The translations under genes were made by a program, and so were the position numbers. From assembly GCA_964475545.1 (NCBI GenBank), contig CAYYXF010000004.1, positions 1 to 44,077 on the forward strand: a DNA stretch of 44,077 bases, given 5' to 3'. How positions within the stretch are numbered: the first letter of the stretch is position 1; each line of letters starts with the position of its first letter. This document shows, in pieces, positions 24,085 through 32,693 of the stretch. Below the pieces are notes generated by a model. It saw only the letters and a list, made by a program, of their open reading frames with translations. It made no database searches and was not told the DNA's origin. This DNA is from DASPTR01 sp964475545 (GTDB lineage: Archaea > Thermoproteota > Bathyarchaeia > Bathyarchaeales > Bathycorpusculaceae).

Positions 24085-25119
24085 CTAGCCGAACCATTGT
24101 TCCAACGTGGTTTTCCCTTTGAACTTCATGGTTCCCGCCTGCATTCTCTCCAAGGTCTTTCTCACGCGGTCTTCTGAGAAGTCTCTTTCTCTGACGATGA
24201 AGTTTACTACGCCTTCAGCGTCAGGTTCTTTCCATTCTATCTTATAACTGTCCGTGATTGGCGGTTTCAGAAAGATCTCCCTGATTCTTTCTGGTTCAGC
24301 GGGAAACTGCGCGTTTTTGACGAATGGTAGCGCGTTCTCTAGTGTGCCGTGCTCCTTTATCAGTTTTAAGGCAGTTTTGGGTCCGAGGCCCTCTATGCCG
24401 TCAGGATTGAAGTCTGTTCCGATCAGAATGCCAACGTCAACTAGCTGTTCATATGTTATTTCACATTGTTTCAGAACTTGGTCAAGCTCAACTATTTCAG
24501 GCACGACTTCGATGAAAACGTTCTTGCTGGGAAGCCTCCTTCTCCCGGAAATTGTGACGTTTCTTATGAGTTTTGGAGCGCCAAACAACAGGCTGTCGTA
24601 GTCTTGGCTTGCGCAGTAATCCGCGTGTCCACGCTTTGCTACGTGTGCGGCTTGTGCTTCTCCTTCGCTAGGTGCCTGAATCCACGGTATACCCATGAGG
24701 TCCAATAGTTTCTTGCTGTCTTCTGCCATGTAATCCTTCAAGCGCGACGTTGCCTGTGCGTAAACGCGGGCCTCTTCGATCTTTCCTTCTTTTATGGCTC
24801 TTTCATACCTCAAGGCCGCCTCCTCCTTCACCTTCGCTCGCCTCTTGATTTCAACCTCCTTAAGCGTAGGCGGCATGCCGTCAAAAACGTAAATCGGCTT
24901 GATGCCCATCTCCACAAGATTGCTCGTCCTGTAAAGCAGTCCGCTCAAGTGGCTTGTCACTCTTCCAGCTCCATCCTTTAACGGCGTTCCATCTGGCTGG
25001 CGGATAATTGCCAAAAACTGGTACAGAGCGTTGTAGGCGTCTATGGCTATTGACTTTCCACCCAGATCTTCAAGCCTAACGGCAGTCTTCGGAACAAGAT
25101 CGCGAAGGTTCACGCCCAA
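24085..25119 (-). CDS. fen: flap endonuclease 1
   Basis: Structure-specific 5' flap nuclease of Okazaki-fragment maturation and repair. The N-terminal nuclease region begins MGVNLRDLVPK; the Asp/Glu cluster includes IAIDAYNALYQF, YVFDGMPP, PSEGEAQAA and ASQDYDSLLFG; an H3TH region follows (GIEGLGPKTALKLI). The C-terminus ends in a PCNA-binding motif TTLEQWFG. I prefer TTG 25119 because the Gly after Met is buried in known structures and MGVxL is the family start; the open frame runs to 25134. Length 344 aa is normal. Confidence 0.94.
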   Translation of the reverse strand: MGVNLRDLVPKTAVRLEDLGGKSIAIDAYNALYQFLAIIRQPDGTPLKDGAGRVTSHLSGLLYRTSNLVEMGIKPIYVFDGMPPTLKEVEIKRRAKVKEEAALRYERAIKEGKIEEARVYAQATSRLKDYMAEDSKKLLDLMGIPWIQAPSEGEAQAAHVAKRGHADYCASQDYDSLLFGAPKLIRNVTISGRRRLPSKNVFIEVVPEIVELDQVLKQCEITYEQLVDVGILIGTDFNPDGIEGLGPKTALKLIKEHGTLENALPFVKNAQFPAEPERIREIFLKPPITDSYKIEWKEPDAEGVVNFIVRERDFSEDRVRKTLERMQAGTMKFKGKTTLEQWFG

Positions 25120-25258
25120 AAATGATCCCGTCAATTATTGGCATTGAACTGCAATAATAAACTTACGAAGCCAAATAAAGGAGCTTAGTGAACGAGCTCA
25201 GCCCGATTATTGTTGAATAAGGGTCCGTGCATGTCCCATCTTACTCTGCAGATCCTGA

Positions 25259-25272
25259 ACATATAAGATATA
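25259..25272 (+). promoter_or_regulatory. TATA box of the zinc-finger/aEF1B transcript
   Basis: ACATATAAGATATAAG-like sequence about 26 bases before an expected transcript start near 25291, with the first gene's ATG at 25307. Confidence 0.55.
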
Positions 25273-25306
25273 AGGAAGTCCGACAATTACAGAATCCACC
25301 GTTGGG

Positions 25307-25504
25307 ATGACCACGATGACTGAGAAAACCGCAACATTGACTATGGTTGCGTGCACAAGCTGCGGAAAACCGATTCCGCCTGCAGCGGAGGCCACGAAGT
25401 TTCTGTGCCCAAACTGCGGGGAAATTCAGATGAGGCGTTGCAGTAAATGCAGAAAGTTTGGTCGTCCGTATAAATGTCCAAGATGTGGGTTTATAGGCCC
25501 GTAG
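25307..25504 (+). CDS. HVO_2753-type small zinc-finger protein
   Basis: A 65-residue protein with four CxxC knuckles: CTSCGKPIPP, CPNCGEIQ, CSKCRKFGRPY and CPRCGFIGP, which form two zinc sites. The arrangement matches the small archaeal HVO_2753 family; its position before aEF1B is also common in archaea. Family members have been linked to growth and biofilm traits in haloarchaea, but the molecular role is unknown. ATG 25307 is used; ATG 25316 or 25343 are alternatives because the family core begins at the first Cys. The aEF1B gene follows 22 bases on. Confidence 0.88.
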   Translation: MTTMTEKTATLTMVACTSCGKPIPPAAEATKFLCPNCGEIQMRRCSKCRKFGRPYKCPRCGFIGP

Positions 25505-25526
25505 AACATGCGATGGAGGATTGAAA

Positions 25527-25802
25527 ATGGGTAGTGTTATAATCACGTACAAGGTTTTTCCAACAGATGTCATCATCAAATTTGATGATCTGAAAAAGAA
25601 GATTGAGGCTAATTTGCCCGAATTTGCTTCTGTTGAGGGATACGGCGAGGAACCAATAGCCTTCGGCTTGAAAGCTCTGCTGATGCAGGTCAAGTTTCCA
25701 GAAGACAAAACTGGTGTACTTGAAGAGTTTGAGAAGAAGCTGGAAGGAATAAGCGAAATAAGCCAGATGCAAACGCTTATGGTACGAAGAACAAGCAGAT
25801 AG
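25527..25802 (+). CDS. ef1b: translation elongation factor aEF1B
   Basis: The guanine-nucleotide exchange factor for aEF1A in translation. A 91-residue ferredoxin-like protein with VIITYKVFPTDVIIKF at the N-terminus, SVEGYGEEPIAFGLKALLM in the core, and a C-terminal QMQTLMVRRTSR. The frame opens at TTG 25521, but ATG 25527 has GGAGG at 25515-25519, seven bases upstream. It is the second gene of a conserved zinc-finger/aEF1B pair, likely one transcript. The CDC48 gene begins 84 bases on behind its own TATA box. Confidence 0.95.
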   Translation: MGSVIITYKVFPTDVIIKFDDLKKKIEANLPEFASVEGYGEEPIAFGLKALLMQVKFPEDKTGVLEEFEKKLEGISEISQMQTLMVRRTSR

Positions 25803-25817
25803 CCCCAAAGCCAGCTT

Positions 25818-25830
25818 AAACATTTATATG
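25818..25830 (+). promoter_or_regulatory. TATA box of the CDC48 gene
   Basis: AAACATTTATATG, about 60 bases before the TTG start at 25887, gives a transcript start near 25850. It suggests CDC48 is transcribed independently of aEF1B. Confidence 0.55.
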
Positions 25831-25886
25831 AGACTGGAAGTTTATCTCGAAGTGCATTATGGGAATAGTTGTGAGAAGGGTTCTAT

Positions 25887-28058
25887 TTGAGTGAGGTTCA
25901 ATTACGTGTTGGAGACGCAAGACAAAGAGACGTGGGCAGAGGCATAGCCCGCATCGACCAGAGGACAATGCAGAAACTCGGCATATCCGCAGGTGACGTC
26001 ATAGAGATATGCGGGAAGAGAACCACGTCAGCGATATCTTGGCCCGCCTACAGTGAAGATCAGGACCGTGACATTCTGCGCATAGACGGTTTTTCGCGCA
26101 AGAACGCCGGCGTAGCCATAAACGAATATGTCCTTGTGAAACCCGCCAAAGTTAAGAACGCCTTGAGTCTCACGTTGGCACCTGTAGATATGAGGCTTAA
26201 CGTGGATGAGGATTTCACGAACTTCGTAAAGAATCGTCTGATGGAGAGGACGCTTGTTGAAGGCGATACAACCCTTGTCATGATGCTTGGTCACTCTATT
26301 CCATTCACCGTAACGAAAACTCGGCCGCATGGAATCACAAAAGTCACAACAGAGACAAGACTCACAATTCTAAATGAGCCAGCGCCTGAAGGAAAAGGCC
26401 TGCCTCGCACCACATATGAAGATGTCGGAGGCTTGCGCGAGGAGATCCAAAGAGTAAGAGAGATGGTTGAGCTTCCGCTTAGACATCCTGAACTTTTCCA
26501 GAGACTTGGAATAGATCCGCCGAAAGGCGTATTGCTCCACGGGCCACCGGGCTGCGGTAAAACCCTGCTAGCCAGAGCAGTTGCCAACGAGTCTGAAGCG
26601 AACTTTTTCTCAATAAATGGGCCCGAAATCATGAGCAAGTTCTACGGAGAATCCGAAGCCAGGCTTAGAGAAATTTTCCAGCAGGCCCAGCAGAACGCTC
26701 CGAGCATAATATTCATTGATGAACTTGATGCAATTGCTCCGAAACGCGAAGAGGTCACGGGCGAAGTTGAAAGGCGTGTTGTTGCTCAACTGCTCGCGTT
26801 GATGGACGGCTTGTCCGGTAGGGGGAACGTCATAGTGATCGGGGCTACTAATCGTCCAGGTGCACTTGACCCTGCTCTGCGCAGACCTGGTAGATTTGAC
26901 CGGGAAATTGAGATAGGCGTTCCGGATAAGCAGGGAAGATATGAGATTCTGCAGATTCACACGCGTGGAATGCCCCTTGCAGAGGGTGTTGACCTCAAGA
27001 AGCTTTCTGAGATGACTCATGGGTACACTGGTGCCGATGTGTCAGCATTGGGTCGAGAAACAGCCATGAAGGCTCTGCGTCGATATTTGCCGCAGATAAA
27101 CCTTGAAGAGGAGCGGGTACCGCCAAGTGTGCTTGAGAAAATGGAGGTCACCATGGATGACTTCGCCAACGCTTACAAAGAGGTAACGCCGACAGCCATG
27201 CGTGAAGTGTACATTGAAGTTCCCACGGTCCACTGGGACGACATTGGTGGGCTTGACGAAGTCAAGCAGGAACTCAAAGAAGCAGTTGAATGGCCCCTTA
27301 AGACTCCTGAGATATTCGCGAGAATGGGAATTAAGCCTCCTAAGGGAATTCTGATCTTCGGGCCTCCAGGCTGTGGCAAGACCCTCTTGGCTAGAGGAGT
27401 TGCCACAGAGAGCGAGGCAAACTTCATAACCATCAAGGGTCCTGAAGTCTTCTCGAAATGGGTCGGCGAATCAGAGAAAGCCATACGAGAGGTCTTCAGA
27501 AAAGCCCGCATGGCGGCGCCTGCGGTCATATTCTTTGACGAAGTAGATTCGCTGTCGCCCCGCAGAGGTCTAGGTTTCGCAGACAGTGGCGTAACAGAAC
27601 GTGTCATCAGCCAACTTCTGACCGAAATGGACGGTCTCATAACGTTGGAAGACATCGTCGTAATAGCCGCTACAAACAGGCCAGACATAGTGGATCCAGC
27701 AGTGCTTCGTCCAGGAAGATTTGACAGGCTGATATACGTGCCTGAGCCTGATGAGAAGGGCAGATTGCAGATATTCAAGATTTACACTAAAGGCATGCCT
27801 TTGGCTAAAGACGTGAACATCACACAGTTGGCTACTTCCACGAGGAATTATTCGGGAGCTGACATCGAAGCTCTCTGCAGAGAAACAGCAATGTATGCAT
27901 TGAGAAAAGACATCAACGCCAAGGAAGTCACGATGAAAGATTTCGAGGAAGCTTTGAAGAAGGCAGGCCCGTCAGTCTCGGCGGACATGGAGAAATGGTA
28001 CAAGGGTTTCATGCAGCAGGTTCGTCAAGTACAGAAGCCGACGACGCCTGTTGCTTAG
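25887..28058 (+). CDS. cdc48: CDC48/VCP-type AAA ATPase
   Basis: A hexameric unfoldase with two AAA modules. The N-terminal double-psi barrel (about 1-180) begins SEVQLRVGDARQRDVGRGIARI. Walker A motifs GPPGCGKT lie at residues 219-226 and 492-499; Walker B IIFIDELDAI and VIFFDEVDSL follow; second-region-of-homology arginines lie in GRFDREIEIG and GRFDRLIYVP. The 723-residue length is standard. The C-terminus ends QKPTTPVA and has no hydrophobic-Tyr-x motif, so direct docking to a proteasome by that route is not supported. The TTG start follows a GAAGG-like site. A winged-helix-like protein follows 12 bases on. Confidence 0.97.
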   Translation: MSEVQLRVGDARQRDVGRGIARIDQRTMQKLGISAGDVIEICGKRTTSAISWPAYSEDQDRDILRIDGFSRKNAGVAINEYVLVKPAKVKNALSLTLAPVDMRLNVDEDFTNFVKNRLMERTLVEGDTTLVMMLGHSIPFTVTKTRPHGITKVTTETRLTILNEPAPEGKGLPRTTYEDVGGLREEIQRVREMVELPLRHPELFQRLGIDPPKGVLLHGPPGCGKTLLARAVANESEANFFSINGPEIMSKFYGESEARLREIFQQAQQNAPSIIFIDELDAIAPKREEVTGEVERRVVAQLLALMDGLSGRGNVIVIGATNRPGALDPALRRPGRFDREIEIGVPDKQGRYEILQIHTRGMPLAEGVDLKKLSEMTHGYTGADVSALGRETAMKALRRYLPQINLEEERVPPSVLEKMEVTMDDFANAYKEVTPTAMREVYIEVPTVHWDDIGGLDEVKQELKEAVEWPLKTPEIFARMGIKPPKGILIFGPPGCGKTLLARGVATESEANFITIKGPEVFSKWVGESEKAIREVFRKARMAAPAVIFFDEVDSLSPRRGLGFADSGVTERVISQLLTEMDGLITLEDIVVIAATNRPDIVDPAVLRPGRFDRLIYVPEPDEKGRLQIFKIYTKGMPLAKDVNITQLATSTRNYSGADIEALCRETAMYALRKDINAKEVTMKDFEEALKKAGPSVSADMEKWYKGFMQQVRQVQKPTTPVA

Positions 28059-28076
28059 GAGAGTGCGACTGTGCCT

Positions 28077-28298
28077 ATGAAAACTTGGAAAACATACCCA
28101 GTATACTTCGTATTGCTGGAAGTTTTAGCCAAGAAAGGAGCTATGAATGACACAGACCTATTCGAGGCGCTGAGTGACCAGTTCGAAGACATGGGCTTCA
28201 GAGACTTCAACGAGCTGCTGATGCGGCTAGAAGTCAGCGGCAAGATTCGTACAAGCTCCATGGCGCGTGGAAAAAGGCGAATAGAGATGGTAACCTAA
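28077..28298 (+). CDS. small winged-helix-like protein after CDC48
   Basis: A 73-residue protein, mostly helical with a winged-helix pattern: VYFVLLEVLAKKGAMNDTDLFEALSDQF, then MGFRDFNELLMRLEVSGKIRTSSM and a basic C-terminus KRRIEMVT as a possible wing. Family not recognised. GTG 28071 is possible, but ATG 28077 is six bases later. It lies 18 bases after the CDC48 stop, so it is almost certainly co-transcribed and may be an adaptor or regulator of that ATPase (inference). Confidence 0.65.
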   Translation: MKTWKTYPVYFVLLEVLAKKGAMNDTDLFEALSDQFEDMGFRDFNELLMRLEVSGKIRTSSMARGKRRIEMVT

Positions 28299-28335
28299 GT
28301 TGCAAGCGTTCTCAAGTTGTAAGCGTGCAAAATGA

Positions 28336-29559
28336 ATGAATGGTGTTGCAGACGTAATAGTCGTTGGAGGAGGCCCATGCGGCTCCACCGCAGCAGCAAG
28401 CCTCGCAAAGCATGGAGCAAAGGTAACAGTTTTCGAGGAACATGCACGGATTGGCACTCCATCTCATTGTCCAGGACATCTGAGCATCAAGGGTCTAAAG
28501 CAGTTGGGGCTGTTCCCGCTCCCAGCAAAAATCGTTGAGAATACTTTTTGCGGAGCCACATTCTACTCTCCGAAGGGAAACGCATTTTCGATTCGCTTCT
28601 CCGAACCTATCACATGTATTGTTGATCGAGTCCTTTTTGATGAGCACATTGCAGAGATAGCCAAAGCCGCTGGAGCAACCTATGAGCTGGAATCGCGTGT
28701 CGATTCGTTGTTGATCAGAGACGGCTTCGTTAGAGGAGTGTCAATCAAGAGGAAAGATCGGATAGATAAACTTTCAGCTGAAATCGTTGTTGATGGTGAA
28801 GGCATATCCTCACGGCTTCTCATGCAAACTGGACTGCAAACACTTGATCGACATGCACTTGCCAATGGCGTGGAAGCAGAGGTTGAGAATGTCAAGAATC
28901 TTCAGTCTGATATGGTTGAAGTGTTCTTGGGAAGAGAGTATGCTCCCGGCTTCTACGCTTGGCTTATTCCAAAAAATGACGAACAGGCCAAGATTGGACT
29001 AGCCGCGAAAATGGGAAATCCAAGGGAGCTTCTACAGAAGCTTATGCTCAAACACCCAGTAGCCTCTGAGAAATTGCGGAAGGCAAGAATTCTGCGAGCA
29101 GCGTTTCACCCTATAGCGCTGGGCGGTCTTATTCCTAGAGCTTATTCAAATGGTTTCTTGGCCGTGGGCGACGCAGCATCACATGTAAAACCCACGACAG
29201 GAGGCGGCATAATCCTTGGGATGACATGTGCGCAAATTGCAGCACAAGTTGCTTCCAAGGCTCTGCAAAGCAACGACCTTTCGACCGGTCTCCTGAGCTT
29301 ATACCAGAAGCGATGCGAACAGGTCATAGGGTTTGACATGAATGTCATGCTTAGAATCAGAAGGATGCTCGATGCCATGTCTGATAGTAAAATTGTCGGA
29401 CTCATCAGTGCAGGTAGAACTCTCGGGTTGGACAAAACTCTTCTAAATATGAGGGACATAGATTTTCAGGGCAGATCTCTTCTGCATGTCTTGCAGAGTC
29501 CAAGAATGCTGGCATTCATTGGATATTTGCTCTTCCTTCATCTGACTGCGAATCCTTAA
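28336..29559 (+). CDS. geranylgeranyl reductase family flavoprotein
   Basis: An FAD-dependent oxidoreductase that saturates isoprenoid double bonds; archaeal members reduce digeranylgeranylglycerolipids. N-terminal dinucleotide fold VIVVGGGPCGSTAAASLA with a Glu (TVFEE) at the end of beta-2; the substrate-side segment HCPGHLSIKGLKQLG and the second FAD motif GFLAVGDAASHVKPTTGGGII are present. 407 aa is usual. The C-terminal part has a hydrophobic tail. It follows the CDC48/winged-helix pair by 37 bases and precedes pth2 by 42, probably part of the same transcription unit. Confidence 0.88.
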   Translation: MNGVADVIVVGGGPCGSTAAASLAKHGAKVTVFEEHARIGTPSHCPGHLSIKGLKQLGLFPLPAKIVENTFCGATFYSPKGNAFSIRFSEPITCIVDRVLFDEHIAEIAKAAGATYELESRVDSLLIRDGFVRGVSIKRKDRIDKLSAEIVVDGEGISSRLLMQTGLQTLDRHALANGVEAEVENVKNLQSDMVEVFLGREYAPGFYAWLIPKNDEQAKIGLAAKMGNPRELLQKLMLKHPVASEKLRKARILRAAFHPIALGGLIPRAYSNGFLAVGDAASHVKPTTGGGIILGMTCAQIAAQVASKALQSNDLSTGLLSLYQKRCEQVIGFDMNVMLRIRRMLDAMSDSKIVGLISAGRTLGLDKTLLNMRDIDFQGRSLLHVLQSPRMLAFIGYLLFLHLTANP

Positions 29560-29601
29560 GAACCCGCAGGGAGGAAACTATTAGAAACGGCTGGGAGCAG
29601 T

Positions 29602-29964
29602 ATGAGCGATTTCCTTTACAAGCAAGTCATAGTTTTTCATTCTGATTTGAAGCTAAGCAAGGGTAAAGCCGCGGTTCAGGCTGGGCACGCAGCGGTTTCC
29701 GCAGCTGAAGAAGCCCGCAAACGCCGCAGAGAATGGTGGGAAGACTGGATTGGTGAGGGACAGAGGAAAATAGCCGTTAAGGTCAAGACTGAAAAAGAGT
29801 TGCTGGAGTTGGAAAGACAAGCAAAGGAGTTGGAGCTGCCCTGCGCCCTGGTCGTAGACAGGGGTCTCACAGAGATACCTCCTAACACAATAACATGCTT
29901 AGGGATCGGACCTGCGCCTTCAGAAAAAATGGATAGGATAACTGGTCGGCTTCCTCTTTTGTAA
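29602..29964 (+). CDS. pth2: peptidyl-tRNA hydrolase Pth2
   Basis: Releases peptides from dropped-off peptidyl-tRNAs. It has 120 aa, the usual archaeal/eukaryal Pth2 size. Marks are KQVIVFHSDLKLSKGKAAVQAGHAA at the N-terminus, the RKIAVKVKTEKEL strand, DRGLTEIPPNTITCLGIGP and the end EKMDRITGRLPLL. ATG 29602 has a GGGAGCAG site upstream. It is directly followed by truD with zero intergenic bases, so the two are cotranslated. Confidence 0.95.
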   Translation: MSDFLYKQVIVFHSDLKLSKGKAAVQAGHAAVSAAEEARKRRREWWEDWIGEGQRKIAVKVKTEKELLELERQAKELELPCALVVDRGLTEIPPNTITCLGIGPAPSEKMDRITGRLPLL

Positions 29965-31356
29965 GTGGACGTAGAGCTTTTGCTTGTTCCTAGATTAGAG
30001 AAACAAATGGGCATAGAAGTATATGCCACGCGTTCCTTGGGCATCGGCGGAGTAATCAGGCGCAGTATCGAGGACTTTGCTGTTGAGGAAGTGTTAGTCG
30101 ACGGTTCCAAAGCAACCATCGAACAGTCTACCAGACTAGCCCGCTTGGGTTCCTCCTTTGCAGAGAGTCGCTTTTTGCTCTGCATTTTGGCAAAACGAAA
30201 CTGGGACACCATTTCAGCAGTCAAAGCCGTTGCAGATAATCTTGGGATAGGCGTAGATCGAATTCAGTTTGCAGGTTTGAAGGACACGAGAGCTATTACC
30301 GCTCAGCATGTCACCATCGAAGGAGTGAGTTCAGATGAGGCTGAGAGGGTTCACGTTAAGGACATAGAAATCCGCCCTGTAGGCTATATTCGCACTGAGC
30401 TTTCATCATACTACCTCCTGGGAAACAGTTTTCGGATAACAATCAGTGCAATAGACCATCCGGAATCAATCGTTAGAAAGCGAATCGCGCGGACGATGGA
30501 AGAGCTTGAGCAGGTCGGAGGTCCTCCCAACTTCTTCGGGCACCAGCGGTTCGGGACAATCCGTCCGATAACTCATCAGGTCGGGAAAGCGATTGTTAAA
30601 GACAACTTCGAGAAGGCTGCAATGCTATTTCTGGCTAAGCCAAGCCCGGACGAGCACTCTATGTCGAGACGGGCACGCGAGGCGCTGCAAGCAAGTGGCG
30701 ATTTCAAACGAGCTTTGCAGGATTTTCCGAAGCAACTGCGGTACGAACGCATACTGCTCAGGCACCTTGTCGAGGAACCGCATGATTTCGTTGGTGCTCT
30801 TAGAAGGCTACCATTAAGATTGCTGGAGCTTTTTCCCCAGGCCTACCAGTCGTACCTTTTCAACAGGTTTCTCAGCAGGAGACTCACGCAAGGGTTTTCG
30901 TTGAATGAAGTTGAGGTTGGAGACTACGCTGTGAATGTAGAACGTTCAGGTTTGCCATTATTAGCCATGAATAAAACCGTGAGTTCTGAAAGCGTCGTCT
31001 CAATCAACAAGTTGATTCAAACTGGAAAAATGAGGTTGGCAATTCCATTACTAGGGTACAAACATAAACGTCCATGTGGTCTCCAAGGAGAGATTGAAAA
31101 GGAGGTTCTTGATGCAGAAGATATTTCGGCGAGCAGCTTCAAGATCAACGCTATACCTGAAGTCAGTTTAAGAGGAAAACTGAGAACCGCTCTAGCTCCA
31201 CTGAAGGATTTTTCCTTGAACGAAACCGCAGTCGACCTAATTGATCCAACAAAGCACAAGGGAAACATGAGTTTTACATTATCTCGAGGCTCGTATGCGA
31301 CAATAGTCCTAAGGGAGCTAATGAAGCAGCGCAGTCTGATAAAAGCAGGGTTCTAG
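29965..31356 (+). CDS. truD: tRNA pseudouridine(13) synthase TruD
   Basis: Isomerises U13 of tRNA to pseudouridine. It has 463 aa, typical of the archaeal form with a TRUD insertion domain. The catalytic Asp is D107 in FAGLKDTRAITAQ; the N-terminal DFAVEEV, the GPPNFFGHQRFG segment and the C-terminal LSRGSYATIVLRELM are family marks. The GTG start touches the pth2 stop. It ends a plus-strand run from aEF1B. A possible 5-base repeated region is not seen. The call is firm. Confidence 0.95.
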   Translation: MDVELLLVPRLEKQMGIEVYATRSLGIGGVIRRSIEDFAVEEVLVDGSKATIEQSTRLARLGSSFAESRFLLCILAKRNWDTISAVKAVADNLGIGVDRIQFAGLKDTRAITAQHVTIEGVSSDEAERVHVKDIEIRPVGYIRTELSSYYLLGNSFRITISAIDHPESIVRKRIARTMEELEQVGGPPNFFGHQRFGTIRPITHQVGKAIVKDNFEKAAMLFLAKPSPDEHSMSRRAREALQASGDFKRALQDFPKQLRYERILLRHLVEEPHDFVGALRRLPLRLLELFPQAYQSYLFNRFLSRRLTQGFSLNEVEVGDYAVNVERSGLPLLAMNKTVSSESVVSINKLIQTGKMRLAIPLLGYKHKRPCGLQGEIEKEVLDAEDISASSFKINAIPEVSLRGKLRTALAPLKDFSLNETAVDLIDPTKHKGNMSFTLSRGSYATIVLRELMKQRSLIKAGF

Positions 31357-31527
31357 AGAATCATTTTCTAGGCAACTCTCGCTGCATTTGAACTCAAACT
31401 AAGAACTTGAGAAGGCAAAAGAACCTGCAAGGAGCGCAGAATGAAACCCTGCTAGGCTTCAGATCGAGCTTTGGCAACTTTGAATTGAATACTACTTTTC
31501 TAAGTATCACTATCTTGAGGCGCCCTA

Positions 31528-32640
31528 GTGCGGACTGGCTCAGTCATGGCCTTGGCAATCGTTGCTTGCGTATTCTTCTTCACGAACAGTCTTTCAGGTA
31601 GCTTTCTCACAGTTTACTATAACAAGGAATTAGGGCTAAGCGTACCTGAAATTATCGAGATCCTGCTCTTCACTTTCCCGCTAATAGGTATGCTTCCGTT
31701 GATACTGCTGAGAAATGTTAGGAACTTTGAAAGAGTAATCAGCTTCGGCATATTCTTCACTCTGCTCTTTTACGTAGTTCTAATGTTTGTGAGGAGTCCC
31801 GTGATTTTAGGATTGGTTTACGGGGTGAGCACAGCCACTTTTTGGCCGAGCTACAATTTGCTTCAATTCCGATTGGCCGGGTCAAACGTGCGTGCCAGAA
31901 CGCTCAGTCTCTTTTCCTCAATAATCCCCTCACTTGCAGGCATTCTTGGTCCAGCCATAGGTGGCTTTGTCATAGACAACTTCGGATTCGCTGCGGTGTT
32001 CGCCACTGCTGTAATGCTCTACATTGTCTCGTTCTTCCTATCTCTTCGTATACACTTTCAGCCTGAAGTCTGCAAATTCTCTGTTCCGAGAAGCAGGAAA
32101 TTCGTTATTTTCTTTAGCACTTTCATCCTTCTTGGGTTGTCAGAAGCTTACTGGTTTGCCTATCCCCTGTTTGTCCTCAACATTTCAGGAACGGTGTTCA
32201 ACATGGGGATTGTGCTGGCATCTAGCGCAATCGTAGTTACCACAGCAACTTTTTTGGTCAACTGGGTTTCAGACGTCAAAAAGACGCGAGTGGGCTTTGC
32301 TGTAATAGGAACATTGCTGAACGCTTCTTGGTTTTTCTCGCTGTCATTCGTGTCAACAAGCTATGAAATCGTAGCATTGTCACTGTTATCTGGTTTAGCA
32401 TCCGCCTTCAGCGTGTCTTGGTTTGCCCATTACGGCGACACCTTTGCCAAAGAGTACCATGCAAGTATTCTAGTCTTGATGGAAACCGGGCTGATGATAG
32501 GCAGAATCGGAAACCTTGCACCAACCTACATATTCATGCGCACAGCTCAGTATGCAAGCTATTTCAGACTTTCAGGACTGATTCTGCTCTTCCTAATTCC
32601 CTTCTATCTCATCTCAAGAAGAGAGAAATGGGAACGCTGA
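31528..32640 (+). CDS. major facilitator superfamily transporter
   Basis: An integral membrane transporter of 370 aa with about 11-12 hydrophobic segments. Segment pattern: VMALAIVACVFFFT, a conserved loop after TM2, VYGVSTATFWPSYNLLQ in TM4 region, ILGPAIGGFVIDN, a basic mid-loop (RSRKF) after TM6, and a second half through LLFLIPFYLIS. The substrate cannot be assigned. GTG 31528 is the first start; ATG 31546 would give a more usual length start. The 171-base gap before it holds no recognisable site. Confidence 0.85.
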   Translation: MRTGSVMALAIVACVFFFTNSLSGSFLTVYYNKELGLSVPEIIEILLFTFPLIGMLPLILLRNVRNFERVISFGIFFTLLFYVVLMFVRSPVILGLVYGVSTATFWPSYNLLQFRLAGSNVRARTLSLFSSIIPSLAGILGPAIGGFVIDNFGFAAVFATAVMLYIVSFFLSLRIHFQPEVCKFSVPRSRKFVIFFSTFILLGLSEAYWFAYPLFVLNISGTVFNMGIVLASSAIVVTTATFLVNWVSDVKKTRVGFAVIGTLLNASWFFSLSFVSTSYEIVALSLLSGLASAFSVSWFAHYGDTFAKEYHASILVLMETGLMIGRIGNLAPTYIFMRTAQYASYFRLSGLILLFLIPFYLISRREKWER

Positions 32641-32693
32641 AATGCAACGTTTATCATCTAGTCCGTTATAGTCTACTCTAAACTGGTGCACTT

